Shown: positions 32,161 to 44,500 of the stretch, piece after piece | Layout: each line of letters begins with the position of its first letter | How positions within the stretch are numbered: the first letter of the stretch is position 1 | Assembly (NCBI GenBank): GCA_047967505.1 | Contig: CM106538.1 | Reading direction: 5' to 3' (one strand) | DNA length: 64,000 nt | DNA from: Dipteris shenzhenensis | Lineage: Eukaryota > Polypodiophyta > Polypodiopsida > Gleicheniales | Position numbers and translations under genes: made by a program | Notes under the pieces: model-generated | What the model saw: only the letters and a program-made list of their open reading frames with translations | Databases searched by the model: none | Told to the model about the DNA's origin: nothing

Positions 32161-34318
32161 CAATGATAGCCCTTAGGTTGAAGATGTAGTCTAAGGTGGA
32201 GTGCTATCTCCAAAATCTTGCTTGCCCTAGTGCCCATTGCCCATGAGTCTCTATGTGGCTTCTAATGATCTCACTCTCTAGTACCGATCCATATACCTTC
32301 ACCAAAGTGTAGCCAATCATAAGAGTGCGGTAGTTCCTAGTGTCCATTGGATCTCCTACTTTGTGTATCGGTACGATAGTGGTGATGCTCCAAGCAGGTA
32401 AGAAGCCATGACATACTGTATGATTGAGCATCTGTGCTAGAACCAAATCCAAGACCTCCTACCCGTCATGAGAGAAGTGCTCAGTCCATAACCTCTCATG
32501 ATCCTGTGCGCTTTGGTTATGGAGACGACAGAGTGCAGCACATACAGTATGTGCCGTGAATAGGTGACAAGTAGTGGGCCTAGGCATATAGGACATCTCG
32601 GGTGGTGCCTGCAAAATGAGACATCATAGAGAGAGCATGCATATGTGTGCTAGGGTCTATGATGGGAATAGGAATCTTCCCTTCGATAGAAGCCCCCATC
32701 CAATGGTAGGATCCCCGCCTCATAATGATTTGATCACCTCATCCATCCTATGTGAGGAAAATCTGCTTCTTACAACGTACAAGTTGCCATGAGATCCGTC
32801 GTGCCTCAGATGATGTCAGATGGCCTAAGGCTCGCTCATGTGTGAGGTGAGCTCTCATCTCTCAGCACTCGTCGTCGAACTAAGGGTTTTGAGGCATCTT
32901 CCCGATTGGAACATGTGCAGATCAGGTCATGGGGAAAGATTTGGTGGCAACCTCCTATATCACTAAGACAAGTTATAGAGGCATGGGCAAGGTCTGCATC
33001 ATCTCCAAGTAGGGCTAGAAGCTCTCGGGCTAGGTTGCTCACATACACTGGATCAAGGGCACAGTGAAAGTGGATCTGGACACGAGTGGGCATGGCAGGG
33101 GACCTCCCTATGACTAGCATGGAAGAAGAGATACAAAAGGCTAGGTATGAATGATCAATGGGGGAATGAATGATCAGTGGGGGAGGAGGTACGACAAAGT
33201 TGCATATCCATGAAGAAAAGGCTAAGGGACCCAACAAGTAGTCCATTGTACTCATCCCCTGCCATGTGGGAAACCAGTACCGATGATGGCTGTCACAAGA
33301 GACCGTTACATATGATCAGATCATGAACCACACCCAACTCTAGTAGATGTCGCCCGTATCCTCTCACATGTGGTGCATCTGTTGAGTGCCTCACTATGCC
33401 AAGCTTTGTTGAAACTAACTGGGGTCCTATGAGGGGGTCGGATCCAAAGTCGAGCAAGCCCACCTGTGCATCCTATATGTGCATTGAAGTCACCAAGAAG
33501 GAGAGTGTCTCCCTTCCTAGAGTTCATGATATCATCATGTATCGTCTCATACGGGCTATGCTCCTCTGTGGTGACCTCATGTGCATAGGACATATCTAGT
33601 GGGAAATAGCATACCGCAATAAAGATCGATCGTACATCTGGTAGCAGGACTCGCATCCACATATGAAGTGCATGCTCCTTTCTTTATACCACAAATATGA
33701 GTGATCACATATGCAATCTGAAACCAGAGCCTCGCATCCCACTGTCTCTTCTCATCTCCATCATGTGAACGGACTCCCACATATATCCTGTCACTATAGG
33801 CAGCCCTCTCTCTAGGCTCTCGTGTGTCTCAGTACAAAAGATCATGTCCCTACATGCTTCCAAGAAACCCACCCGATCGGACCAAAGGGTGCCATTGCAA
33901 TTCCATACCGTAATTTTCAGCCCACTTTGTGTATTCATCCCATGAGTCCGACATTGTCATAATTCCCCATCTTCCTTCCCTTCTCTTTCACCCTGTGTTT
34001 CTTTATACCACAGATATGAGTGATCACATATGCAATCTCAAAGGATAGCCACGCCCCCAAAGCCTCGCATCCCACTGTCTCTTCTCATCTCCATCATGTG
34101 AACTGACTCCCACATATATCCTGTCACTGTAGGCGGCCCTCTCTCTAGGCTCTCGTGTGTCTCAGTACAAAAGATCATGTCCCTACATGCTTCCAAGAAA
34201 CCCACCCGATTGGACCAAAGGGTGCCATTGCAATTCCATACCATAATTTTCAGCCCACTTTGTGCACTCATCCCATGAGTCCGACATTGTCATAATTCCC
34301 CATCTTCCTTCCCTTCTC
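32160..34318 (-). mobile_element. Degenerate LINE (APE endonuclease plus RT start)
   Basis: The minus strand reads, from 34,271 leftwards, an endonuclease/exonuclease/phosphatase domain: GLKIMVWNCNGTLW, FCTETHES, GGVAIL, FIAVCYFPLDMSYA, TLLLGDFNAHIG and SDHSYLAFC-like STMDYLLGPL...DHSYLAF. Then at 32,452-32,204 comes the RT start with PAWSITTIVPIHKVGDPMDT, NYRTLMIGYTLVKVYGSVLE and GQARFWR (usually GQAGFR). The middle is frameshifted and the catalytic palm with YxDD is missing. APE-type endonucleases nick the target for target-primed reverse transcription. The first 320 bp are duplicated in tandem. Confidence 0.75.
33681..34318. repeat. Tandem duplication of the LINE endonuclease start (about 319 bp)
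   Basis: 33,681-33,999 and 34,000-34,318 are nearly identical (same TCTTTATACCACA.ATATGAG start and CCCATCTTCCTTCCCTTCTC end). The right copy retains about 20 bp (GATAGCCACGCCCCCAAAG, reading GGVAIL on the minus strand) that the left copy lacks. Confidence 0.85.
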
Positions 34319-34449
34319 TTTCACGCTATCTAATCTCTCTCGAATGATAACTTTGTCATCCCTGTAGGCAGTCCATTTCCCTGCCTCTCTTGATGGCATC
34401 ACGAACTATACACAAGAGATGACTAATTGTACACTATGTTGAAACTCAA

Positions 34450-34476
34450 AGAGAGAGAGAGAGAGAGAGAGAGAGA
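34450..34476. repeat. (GA)n microsatellite
   Basis: About 13 uninterrupted GA units. The flanking ACACTATGTT and GAAACT sequences are repeated on both sides. Confidence 0.9.
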
Positions 34477-34560
34477 TATCCACAAGCGATGACTAACACT
34501 ACACTATGTTGTTGAAACTGAAATATATACGTTCGTCACTTAAGAGTTACGAGTTAGGAT

Positions 34561-34731
34561 TTGTCCCTATGCCCTATCTATATGGTGCGATTTACACAAT
34601 TCTCAACACCATCAAGATTGTCCCTATGCCCTATCTATATGGTGTGATTTACACCATTCTCAACACCATCAAGATTGTCCCTATGCCCTATCTATATGGT
34701 GCAATTTATGCCATTCTCAACACCATCAATA
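34561..34731. repeat. 57-bp minisatellite, 3 copies, coding-compatible
   Basis: Copies begin at 34,561, 34,618 and 34,675 (TTGTCCCTATGCCCTATCTA...CACCATCAAGA), with two to four differences each. As 57 is a multiple of 3, the plus frame is a peptide repeat IVPMPYLYGVIYTILNTIK. No other evidence of coding. Confidence 0.9.
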
Positions 34732-36238
34732 TTCCCAATTAAAACCATTTAAATGCCTAAAAGAATAACAAATTGAAATTTTGCAACAAAAGGGAAATAC
34801 TACTCCAAACAAGGAAAGGGGGAAGTCACTTCTCTTGTGTGCATATGCACATTAAAACTACCGTAGGGGGTGAAATCAGGGCATCAATGCAAAAGTGGGG
34901 TTAGTACAACAAAACAAAAAAGAAAGCAACCTAATCACTCAAAGTCAAAGGGGTGTCACTCCAAGCTCACTGCACCAAAGTTAAGAGAAAGAAGGATTAG
35001 CTAGGCATAGCTGGAGGTGGGGCCCACGCACCTTAGGATCTTTTTAGGAAGGAAAAACTAATATCCCCAATATTCATATCAAGAAATAGGAGATATGTAT
35101 GCCAATTTCCATTTCAACCCTCATACTTTGACTTGGTTGGGATAGTTAGTACCCCACTAAGCTAGTACCACATGCTACCAGCTACCATGCCATGTCACCA
35201 CATGCCACCAGCAATCCTGATACTATGGCTTGGTTGGAAAAAGCTAATACCACACTACAGGCACTAATCCCACACTATGGGCACCCGGAAGAAACAACTA
35301 ACTAGTCCCACACTACGGGCACCCTAAGGATGCCCACGAAGGAACAAGTAGTCGCATAACTTCTTCCCACAAAGGAAAATAAGTTTCTTTCCCCACTTCT
35401 AAAGGCATCCTCCTATTGTCAAGCATAATGTATATATGATATTTATGACATTTTTTTCGCTTGACACCAACCAATAGAACAAACCCACTCTCATAGGGAC
35501 AACTCCTCACACCAACTCACTCGCACCCACACCATCCAATAAAAATTCAAAGAAGGAAAAAAAGAGTATGTAAGAGTCACCAAGCATGTATAAATCAATT
35601 CAATTATGCACAAGCGGGAGGAGAGGGAGAGGGGGGTGTCAAGGAAGAGAGGGGGCACTCCAAGAGAATAGGAACAAGCTAACTAGAGGAAGGTGGAAGG
35701 GGTGGCCTAGAGAGATAGGGTGGAAGTGGAGGGGCAAAGAGGCCAGAGTGACTGCTCAATGAGGATGATGCTTGAAGCTCATGAGGGCAAGGGTTTGCTC
35801 AAGAGAAGAGGATAGCCTATCATCCAATGGCTTGATGGGATATGCACGAGAGAGTCCCTTCTTTAATAGGATTTGGAGGGAAACCACAAGTGGCACTAAC
35901 GATGATAAGAGTGGTAAGCACATCTACATAGTGACCACCTCACTTATTCTTCTCTCTTCAAATATGATATTTATCTTCTTCACCTACCCTTGCAATATTC
36001 TTCGAATATCCCCAATATGCCTTATCATCCAAGTAGTATAGATTTGTACCTACCACAATAGGCGTTAGACCATAGAAATGGAGATTAATTGGACCCTTCC
36101 ATATTCCTAGGTCTCTACCACATACAAACATCCATTTCCTAATTCTAGTAATTACATTGCATGACTTTTTTTAAAAGGTGATAGTAGCACATTGCAAATG
36201 GCTTGATGCAGAAGCGACTCATGCAAGGGATGAAAAGT
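34732..36238. other. Unassigned stretch
   Basis: No gene recognised. Short direct repeats of TACCACATGC and TCCCACACTA(C/T)GGGCACC occur at about 35,160-35,330. Confidence 0.5.
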
Positions 36239-36244
36239 GAGATA

Positions 36245-36296
<52 letters not shown>

Positions 36297-36314
36297 CCCC
36301 CTACCATTGAGATA

Positions 36315-36364
<50 letters not shown>

Positions 36365-36378
36365 CCCCCTACCATTGC
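36239..36378. repeat. 70-bp tandem duplication containing a (TC)n tract
   Basis: Two apparently identical units, each GAGATAGAATTC, then about 20 TC, then TGCCCCCCCTACCATT. Confidence 0.9.
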
Positions 36379-36650
36379 AAGGGTCTTCTCGATCGGCCTC
36401 TGCCAGGAGGACTATCTTCCTCAAGAATTGGACAGGCTCCCCTTTTTTCTCGGAGTCCACCACAGGTTTGAGGTGGCATGCTCAGCCTCAATCTTGGAGC
36501 TTACTGGCTCCTCTTGATGAGTAGATTGTTGACCCACTCAAGGTATATTTTGTTTTTCATGATATGCATGATGTACTCTTGCCATGAGCATTTTGCCCTT
36601 GGCGCTTTTTTCCTACGTAATAGAAGCCTTTTCATTGAATAAAAACGTAA
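36379..36650 (+). mobile_element. LINE 3' end, truncated (copy B)
   Basis: Same order of blocks as the LINE ends at 29.6-30.0 and 59.6-60.0 kb: CAAGGGTCTTCTCGATC, AGGCTCCCCTTTTTTCTCGG, GGTTTGAGGTGGCATGC, GCATGATGTACTC, GCTTTTTTCCTACGTAATAG. It ends in CATTGAATAAAAACG rather than a long A tail. Confidence 0.6.
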
Positions 36651-36826
36651 TTTGGTCTATTGTAGAAGTATAGAGTTATATATATGTCAATCTAAGAAAC
36701 CATATATGCCATGAGCATTTTGGCCTTGGCGCTTTTTTCCTACGTAATAGAAGCCTTTTCATTGAATAAAAACGTAGTTTGGTCTATTGTAGAAGTATAG
36801 AGTTATATATATGTCAATCTAAGAAA
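36593..36826. repeat. 117-bp direct tandem duplication
   Basis: CATGAGCATTTTG.CCTTGG at 36,593 and again at 36,710, with only two or three differences over the whole unit. The unit includes the end of the LINE copy B and unrelated 3' flank, so it arose after that insertion. Confidence 0.9.
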
Positions 36827-37277
36827 CCATATAAAATGTCACATGGGATTACTTGTGAATCTTGATCATCTATTTTCCTTTTAGATTCTGACTTTACAAG
36901 TCCAAGACTGCTTGCTAGATCTGGAACATTGAAGAGCACACTGATGCCAATATGATAGGAACTTCATACAATTTAGAATATAAATTTGTACATTTTCCTC
37001 TATAGCAAATAAGCTGACACGATAAGCAAACACTTCTGCAGACCTGTATTTCTGGTATCTCCAGCGTTTCTGTTTACATGAGTCTTTGTATTCCATGTTG
37101 CGTTCACAGAACCTATAATACATGGCTGAGTGATGTATTAAACAACCACCTTCATAATACATTGTTTAGCTTGCCACCCATACACTATACAGGGGTGGAG
37201 CTCATCTAAGACTCCGTTCTAATACACGATACTAATGCAGGGGCTTGACCTGCCTCATTTCAACTTTCAAGCCCTCC
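36827..37277 (-). other. Probable 3' UTR of the coiled-coil gene
   Basis: Region directly after the stop codon of the coiled-coil gene on the minus strand. No clear AATAAA signal was identified. Confidence 0.4.
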
Positions 37278-38505
37278 TTATCTTGACTTGTTAGTTAGAG
37301 GAGGGCTTACAATTCGATCAAAAACTGTGCGTTTGACGGGAGTACTAAAGCAAGAAGATGCTTGAGTGTTTGCCTGCAGCAAGCTTATCTTCTCCAATTG
37401 GCACTGCATGTCTTCTTCCCACTCAGCTCTTAGAGTCTGTTGCTCCTCCATCCTGCAAAGTAGCTCAACTTTATCCACAATCATGCCCTCTGAATCAGGG
37501 AGCTCTATTCTGTACACTTCTCTCAGTTGATCAGTAAGCTCATCCTCCATTTGCTCCATCAAACTCAGACGATCTGTCAAAGCACCCAAGGCGTGATGCA
37601 CCTCGGAGACCAGTCCTCCTGAAAGTGGTAGTGTCTGAAGTAAGTTTTTGGTTCGTTGTAACCTGCTTCTGCTTGCCTGCCTTGCATTTACAAGGCTTGT
37701 CATAACGTTTTCCAACCTATTTTGACTAGGGATGGCTTCTTCAAAGTAGGGATTAAAATTCTCTTGAATCAGGTCTAAAGATTCATTCTGCAGTCTTCTT
37801 TCTTCTGGAAAAGCAGCATCACTTCGTGAAAAGAAACCATCTGATGGATCATCTGACATTGCCTGAAAAGATTTGTTGGACTGGATATCACAAGTATCTG
37901 TCCTTGGTGATTGCAGTACTTCTAAATCCAGTTTGTCATCTTCGTGAAACAAGAGAAAACTATCCTTTTCTTCCCCTCTAGATTCTGAAAGAGGAGTCAC
38001 TTCCAATTCATCAGACATAATGTTTACCGTAGACCTGTTAAAATCATCCTGATGCTGATTATGCAGCCTGCTTATTTCATCCATGATCATCTTCTCCTCC
38101 CTTTCTATCTTTGCACATTCTTCTTCTCTCCAAAGATTGATCATATCCAAATCAAACCTGGAACTGGGATGTGTCCTTGTTGCATTGTGAAACACTTGCG
38201 AACGCTGTCCACTAAATGGTTCACTATGTGCTAGTCCACGCATTGCTTTACCAGTTGCTGTGGCCTGATCTGATTGGTTTGCTTTCTTTCCACTTGTTTC
38301 CACATTATCTGCAAGTTTCTTCATCTGTTCAGCCTGGCAGATGATATCCATGGCTCTCTTCCTCTCGTCCTCTAAAGAGCGCCTGTCTTTCTCAATTTTC
38401 TGCTCCTCTAAAGTTAGCTTCGCTTCTCGAGCTGCAAGAGCAGTCTCGATTTCTTTCTGAGCTTTTGCAAGACGCTTTCTTTCTTGTTCCAATGCTTCCC
38501 GTTCC
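37278..38505 (-). CDS. Coiled-coil gene, terminal exon and stop
   Basis: Starts after an AAACATAG acceptor, completing an arginine codon across the phase-2 intron. The first about 85 residues are highly charged helix ([39 protein letters not shown]). Then come [20 protein letters not shown], an acidic low-complexity middle, a helical stretch ([18 protein letters not shown] to [15 protein letters not shown]), and a basic C terminus ending [15 protein letters not shown]. The stop is at 37,278. Confidence 0.85.
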
Positions 38506-41500
38506 CTATGTTTAAAGTCCACAATGTTCAAACTGGAAACTATTAAGGCCTGTTGAACCTTGTAGTAAATTAGTTCAAGTGATGTTTTGCATAGGCACAA
38601 CTTATTAAGGGACGAGTCACACAGATATTGAATAAGATTAATGCAACAGGATGAAATAAAGGGGACCAACCTAGAGGCTTTATGTGCTGTGATTGACGCA
38701 TCCACCACCATTTCTTTTGTGGCTCTTAATTGAGCCGCTAAAGTCAACTTAGCATCTTGCACAGCATTCTTTGTTTCCTCCTGAAATAAAAGCAAGGACA
38801 TGTTGGGTTTTTGGCTATTGGAATTTCAAAACAATGTCAAGTCAAAAAATGAAATCCTGGTAGCCTGAAACTATTTTAGTCACATTCACTGTTGTGACTG
38901 GAGTAAAGAATAACAAGCATTTTATTTCCCTTCTAATCAAATTCTTTTTCACTTAAAACAAAAAACCAGGGAAGAATTCATAAGGTGACGAGACCACTAT
39001 TAGATGAAATATAAACTTGGTGAATACAGAGCACAGTAAAGCCGTTGAAGGATCACTGTAATATGAAGCCTTAACGTACCAATTCATGCTGTTGTGCTTT
39101 CAAGTTTTCTCTCTCCTTGATAATCCTTGCAGCTTCTTGGTGAAATATTTCTGTTCCTGAGGTTTCTGCTTGTCTCTCTAGCATATGCTCCCTTCTTTTG
39201 GTGTCACAGACATCATTTCTACTCTCATCTTGTTCTTGAAGCTCTTTCTGGAGTGATTCCAACAACTCTGGTATTTCTGCCTGAAAGGAGAGCCATGTGA
39301 CAAAGTGGATGATCTTAACAAGATTATGTATACAAACAATAACATGTCTCCAGAATCAATCAGAGACAAAAGCTTTTGTTGAATGATCTGTGAAATATAC
39401 AGAGCTACCAAAACAGATGTGCATCTAGACATACCCGTATTCCTAAATCTTATCCAAAATTAAATCAGAAAAATGAAATAAGTACATTGTATTCTTGACA
39501 AGATGGGCATCCACTGGTACTTGAATGATAGGTGGTCAAGTGCACGTTTGTGCACAAAAATCAATAAACACTGATAACTGACCAAGTCTGGAAAGGCGAT
39601 GGCTTTCTACCTTGCAGAGGAATTTCAAAACTCTCAGTTGCCCAAATTTAGCCAAATAGACAATCAATGATAGTTTTGTGTTTTTTACATATGGACGAAA
39701 CGCATAAATTTCCACTTGTTTCTGCTGTATGATATGAACCAATTGTAAAACATTAAACATGTGAGCAGAGCAGGAATCAGATAAAGAACAGACTTTAGAT
39801 TCAGAGAAATTATAGAAAAAGATACCTCAATTTGCTCTTGTAAAAAAGAAAGCAAGCCAGCAGATTATAACTCAAGTAAACATAAAGCTGGGACCTACTA
39901 CCATTCTAAAAAAGGCATGCCAAAGTCACCATTGGATCTAGGGATTTGACCTACACCCTTGACATGACTTGTGAACACCCGGGAAATGACGAGATCTTGG
40001 ACTCCATGGACTAGCAGAGGATGGGAGTGGTGGCTGTTTGGAACAGAGTTGGACCATTGATCCCAAAATACTCCAATAGCGGGCACTTAGATTAGCTAGC
40101 ACAGGTGTCTTTCTTCTCCTATGCCACCCACATTGGTAGATGACTTCACTTCGATGCGTCTGCTTGAACTCCCTAATCAGCATTGGCTTGAGCAACAGGA
40201 GCCACATGAGGTCCTTCCAGGTTTTACTTGCGCGTGTGGACTAGCCTTCGCCTGAGGAAGATCTCTTATTTCTTCTAGCCAGTAGCCCATGTAGGTCAGC
40301 TCATAGGACCATGGTGGGAGAAAATGAGGGTAGATGGGGTTTGTCGTTGCTTGGAGGCCATGGAGCTTGAGATGATAGCTCTCTCTTTGTGAAGCTGTTC
40401 AGCATCTCGAAGGACCTAGCAGTGCTATAGGATAGTAGCCAGGATGTGACAGATCCAGCCAGCACCTGGGGCATAACACTCCCATGACTGTTGGAATGTG
40501 GTTCCCTTGGGGGCCTTTGTGTGTGGTCCAACCCCCTCGTGGTACCTTGAAATAATGCATATATAAAAGGAAATAAAGTGGACTCAAGGCCTCATCGCAC
40601 ATGCAGATGACATGTGTACATTGTGGGACTTGAATTATCCCAAATAAGCATAAATGCACTTGAATGGACCTTGAATATAAGAGGGAGTGGAAACCCCTCT
40701 CCATGTCCTGCCGGCCCTTTGGACATGGAGATTGCTCTGCATGGCTAGGAGGCGGGACAATGGGATCCCCTGCACTCAGCGCCTCCCTTGACAGGTGGGA
40801 CTATGACTGAAGCTATATCTGGACTGTACGTGTACTCTGGTGTGGCGGCTGAGCTGTGACTCTGCACACATGGGAAGTGGCCACCCATGTTGTGCTTCAA
40901 CCCCGGTGTTCAGCGGTTGTCACTCTGTCGCTAGAGATGGACTGTACGTGTCGGCTGACTGCACTTTGTTGCGCAGGTGTGTGTTCAGAATAGGCTATTG
41001 CAAAAATTTGTAGTTGGTGGTTGGCAGGGGAATAATAGCAGTCAGTCCGTGAGCTGTCCGGTTTTTGATTGGGTGGCCTGGCCCTTTGTGTGGTTGCGCA
41101 TTGTGGACTGACTTACCTGTCCCCGGTTGCACCTGATTAGGTGACCTGGCCCTTTGTGGGTGGCCTGGCTCTTGGTGGGTAACCGCATCGTTGACTAACT
41201 TGGCTCTTGATGGGTGGTCAGTATTCGCTGACTGATCTGGCTCTTCGTAGGTGTTCAGCACTTATTGTTGGTGCTTGGCTCGTATGTTCTCTACTTGATG
41301 TTTGGCCCATGAGGGGGTGTTGGAATGTGGTGCCCTTGGGGGCCTTTGTGTGGTTGGAACCCTCGTGATACCGTGAAATAATATGTGGATAAAAGGAAAT
41401 AAAGGGGGCTCAAGGCCTCATTGCGTATGCAGATGACATGTGTACATTGGGGGACTTGGATTAGTCCCATAAGCATAATCACACTTGAATGGACCTTGAA

Positions 41501-44500
41501 TATAAGAGGGAGTGAAAACTCCTGCTGGCCTTTTTGGACATGGAAAAGGCTATGCATGGCTTGGAGGTGGGGAGTGGGACCCCCCATACTCGGCACCTCC
41601 CTTGATAGGTGGCAGCAGTGGATTTGGTTGCCAACAATGACTACCTGCTATGGCTGGTGGGATTAAGGATTAAACATGACTCATGCCATTTAGCACACTT
41701 CTTGAACAATCTTTCTTGTCAATGGGATCAAACGGTTCTCGATGACTTTTTCCTTTATCTTTTCCCCTTTCGTAATGCTTCTCATGATTGCCTTTTAGGT
41801 TGTGGGTTAAAATAACTTTTTTCATTACATTATTTCTTTCATCTCATTGCCCATGACCACGTTTTAGGATGGTGGGTAAAATAGATAACTTCTGTTATTC
41901 CCTCTTCTCTCTTTCCATGACTGGCTATCATACATTTGTGGGCAGAACTGAGAGTTGAACTTTCAACATGATTCCAGAAAAGTATATAAAAGTATCATTG
42001 AAGGGCGTGTAGTTCTATATTTATATACTTTTTTCAATGTGTGGTGCAACTTGTGGTATTTAAGCATTCATCCTCTCTAAAAATTCAACATGATGCCTTC
42101 TACATGAAGCAATCTGAAGAAGGTACAATGAGAATAACAATTTGATACATACTTCAAAGCCAAGCGCACACGCACCTTTTTTTTTTTTGGGGGGGGCGGG
42201 GGGGGGAGCGATCCATATATGTTTATATTACAAGAAGCATATATGTTTATATCACAAGAAGCATGTTCCCAAAGAGGGAACATGCCATTACAAACATCAA
42301 AAGATCAATATAAGACAAGTACATAGAGCAATCTATCTGATGAGCACTGAGGCAATCATTAAAAGATTGCCTGAGTGACATCTGGAAATAGGAAAACTTG
42401 GAAAAAGTAGAATCTCCAAAGACTCCATGATTTCTGTCCTTCCAAGCTCAGCATGCGCACACACACCTGGCCCCTGGTCTTCCCTTCCCTTGCCTTCATC
42501 CTCTCCTCTCCGTCCTATCTTCCTCCCCTCATCCCACAAGCAACCCTTTGCTAGAGTTTCTTGGTCAAGCCCCTCCTGTCTTGCCTTGCTCTAATCAGCC
42601 TTGGACATCTGATCCACCTCTGCCCAAGCCCTCTTTACCCCATTTTTCAGACGCCCTTCCTCTGTAGCCATTTGCATGCATTTTCCATCTTCCTCCAGCT
42701 CCAAGCTAGCATCTACCCCTTTTTGTTGTAAATTTGCATGGTGAGAGAGAAATGCAGCAAGGTAGCGGAAGAGAGAGAGTATCTTCCCCACACACATACA
42801 TCACTGATGAATCCCACTGACATCATAGAAATGTCACACACAAATCAAATCATATGCAATCCCAAAGGCCACTTGACCCTTCAAACTCACACAAGTCACA
42901 AACCCAAAACCCCCTTCACAGGTACACACTAGGCAGAACCCTGTTCACACTGTACACTCTGAGATACCCCAACAAACCACCGCGCAGAGCAAAGGGTGGT
43001 GACACCCGTGGTAAAATGTAATTGAACTCCAACTTCACCACAATATTGCAAAGAGGCGGTCCTACTATTCCCACCTCTTGTGCCACTCCATTAGCTGAGA
43101 CCATTACTAATGTCACCCCCTTGACTCCTAACTAGGGTATTGGATATATAAAGAGCCTTTTATAGAATGAAGGCTTGCACACAAAAGACACATTTTACGG
43201 GGACAACCCATGGACCCTTATTGAGTCTCACATACAAAAACATGAAAATAGAAAATTTTAGGAGTTAACAACCCCTCATAATGGGTGATGATGCAGTCAT
43301 CTTCTTTCAACGGTGTTATCATGGTTTTGACAATGGCTTACTTGACAATGGCTTACTTGTCGATGTTGATGCTCTACTTGATGAATGGAAAATCTAGCGA
43401 TGCCCGAGTCATTGTTGGTGCCAAAGGAGGCAATCTCCCATCCACAAGAATGGGGCAAGAATGACGAACCCATTGAAGTAGATCCTCTTGTCTAATCTTA
43501 TGATAGCAGAGTGCATAGAAAAGAGTGAGGTCTTTGGAGCATGTTGTTCCATTCAGGAAGACGCATCTAGCACAGGGTGCCACGCTACCAGTTGCCAGCT
43601 AGTGATGATGCAATCCTTCAACATAGTGAGTATGAAGATAATCAAATTACACTGCAAGCGTAAATCATCCACACAATCTTGAACTCAAATATCCCTATTA
43701 TTAGTGCCTTAAGTAGGCCTTTAGTAGGGGCTCGGCAGTGCCTTAAGTAGACCTGCTGCAGGTCTCAGGCGTATGGGAGAGGTCAACAGGTTGACCTGGG
43801 TACAGCTCATTCATTGAGCATTCTTTGGCACTCCAGTGTGCAGACCAACAACAGGTTGGAGAGAACTGGAGTGTGTGAGTGCGGCAGCAAGGACTCACCC
43901 ATGAGCAGCTACTGCAGTCTGACGGCACGTGGCAGTTCCGGAGGAGCTACACTACGTTGTACAGCAGCTCACACTGCCATTTTGCGGGTTTTGTACTTGA
44001 ACCTACACACCTATTTATATATTCTGTTACATCTACTTGTGTGCAGTGAGATTAAGTAATTGTAGTATCCAGGCATATCCTCTGCATTAGATGACTTGTG
44101 TTCATAGTCGGTGATGCAAGGTCATTGGTTCTCTAGATGATGTCTAGTCCACATACACAAGCGTTTTCCAACAGGCAATCCCAAAGAGGGCCACATCTAG
44201 GAGGGGCTGCAAAAACCCAAGGGGGAGCCACGGGCTGGCAGGATACCTGTCTATGGACCTAGGAGGCCAAAAGCAGCCCTAAATCGATGAAGGAAATAGC
44301 AAGGCTGGTGTTCGAGCTGCAAAAAGTGTCAGGGTATTTCTGAGTATGCAGTCTGAACAGGATTCTGGCTAGTGTGTTAGTGTGAAAGGGATTTTGGGTT
44401 TGTGACTTGTGTGAGTTTAAAGCGTCACTTGACCTTTGGGATTGGATATGATTTGATTTGATTTGTAGGTGGCATCATCATTGACGTATGTGTTTTGGGA

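Noticed and set aside
36152-36463. Arg-Glu repeat protein on the minus strand
   Set aside because: Direct result of the (TC)n tract duplicated at 36,239-36,378.
38506-38801. Continuous 507-codon frame with a start codon at 38,801 as the whole gene
   Set aside because: It reads through a 165-bp intron (38,506-38,670) with valid splice sites and starts in another intron; the segment there is not coiled-coil and breaks the pattern.
39536-39830. Possible extra exon of the coiled-coil gene (EEIYAF- and LQEQIE-like codons)
   Set aside because: Acceptor and donor do not give a phase-consistent exon, and the flanking exons already join in phase.
42177-42207. G-quadruplex regulatory element (T12 followed by a G-rich run)
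   Set aside because: Better explained as the poly(A) and C-rich terminus of a minus-strand LINE; only one interrupted G run is present.
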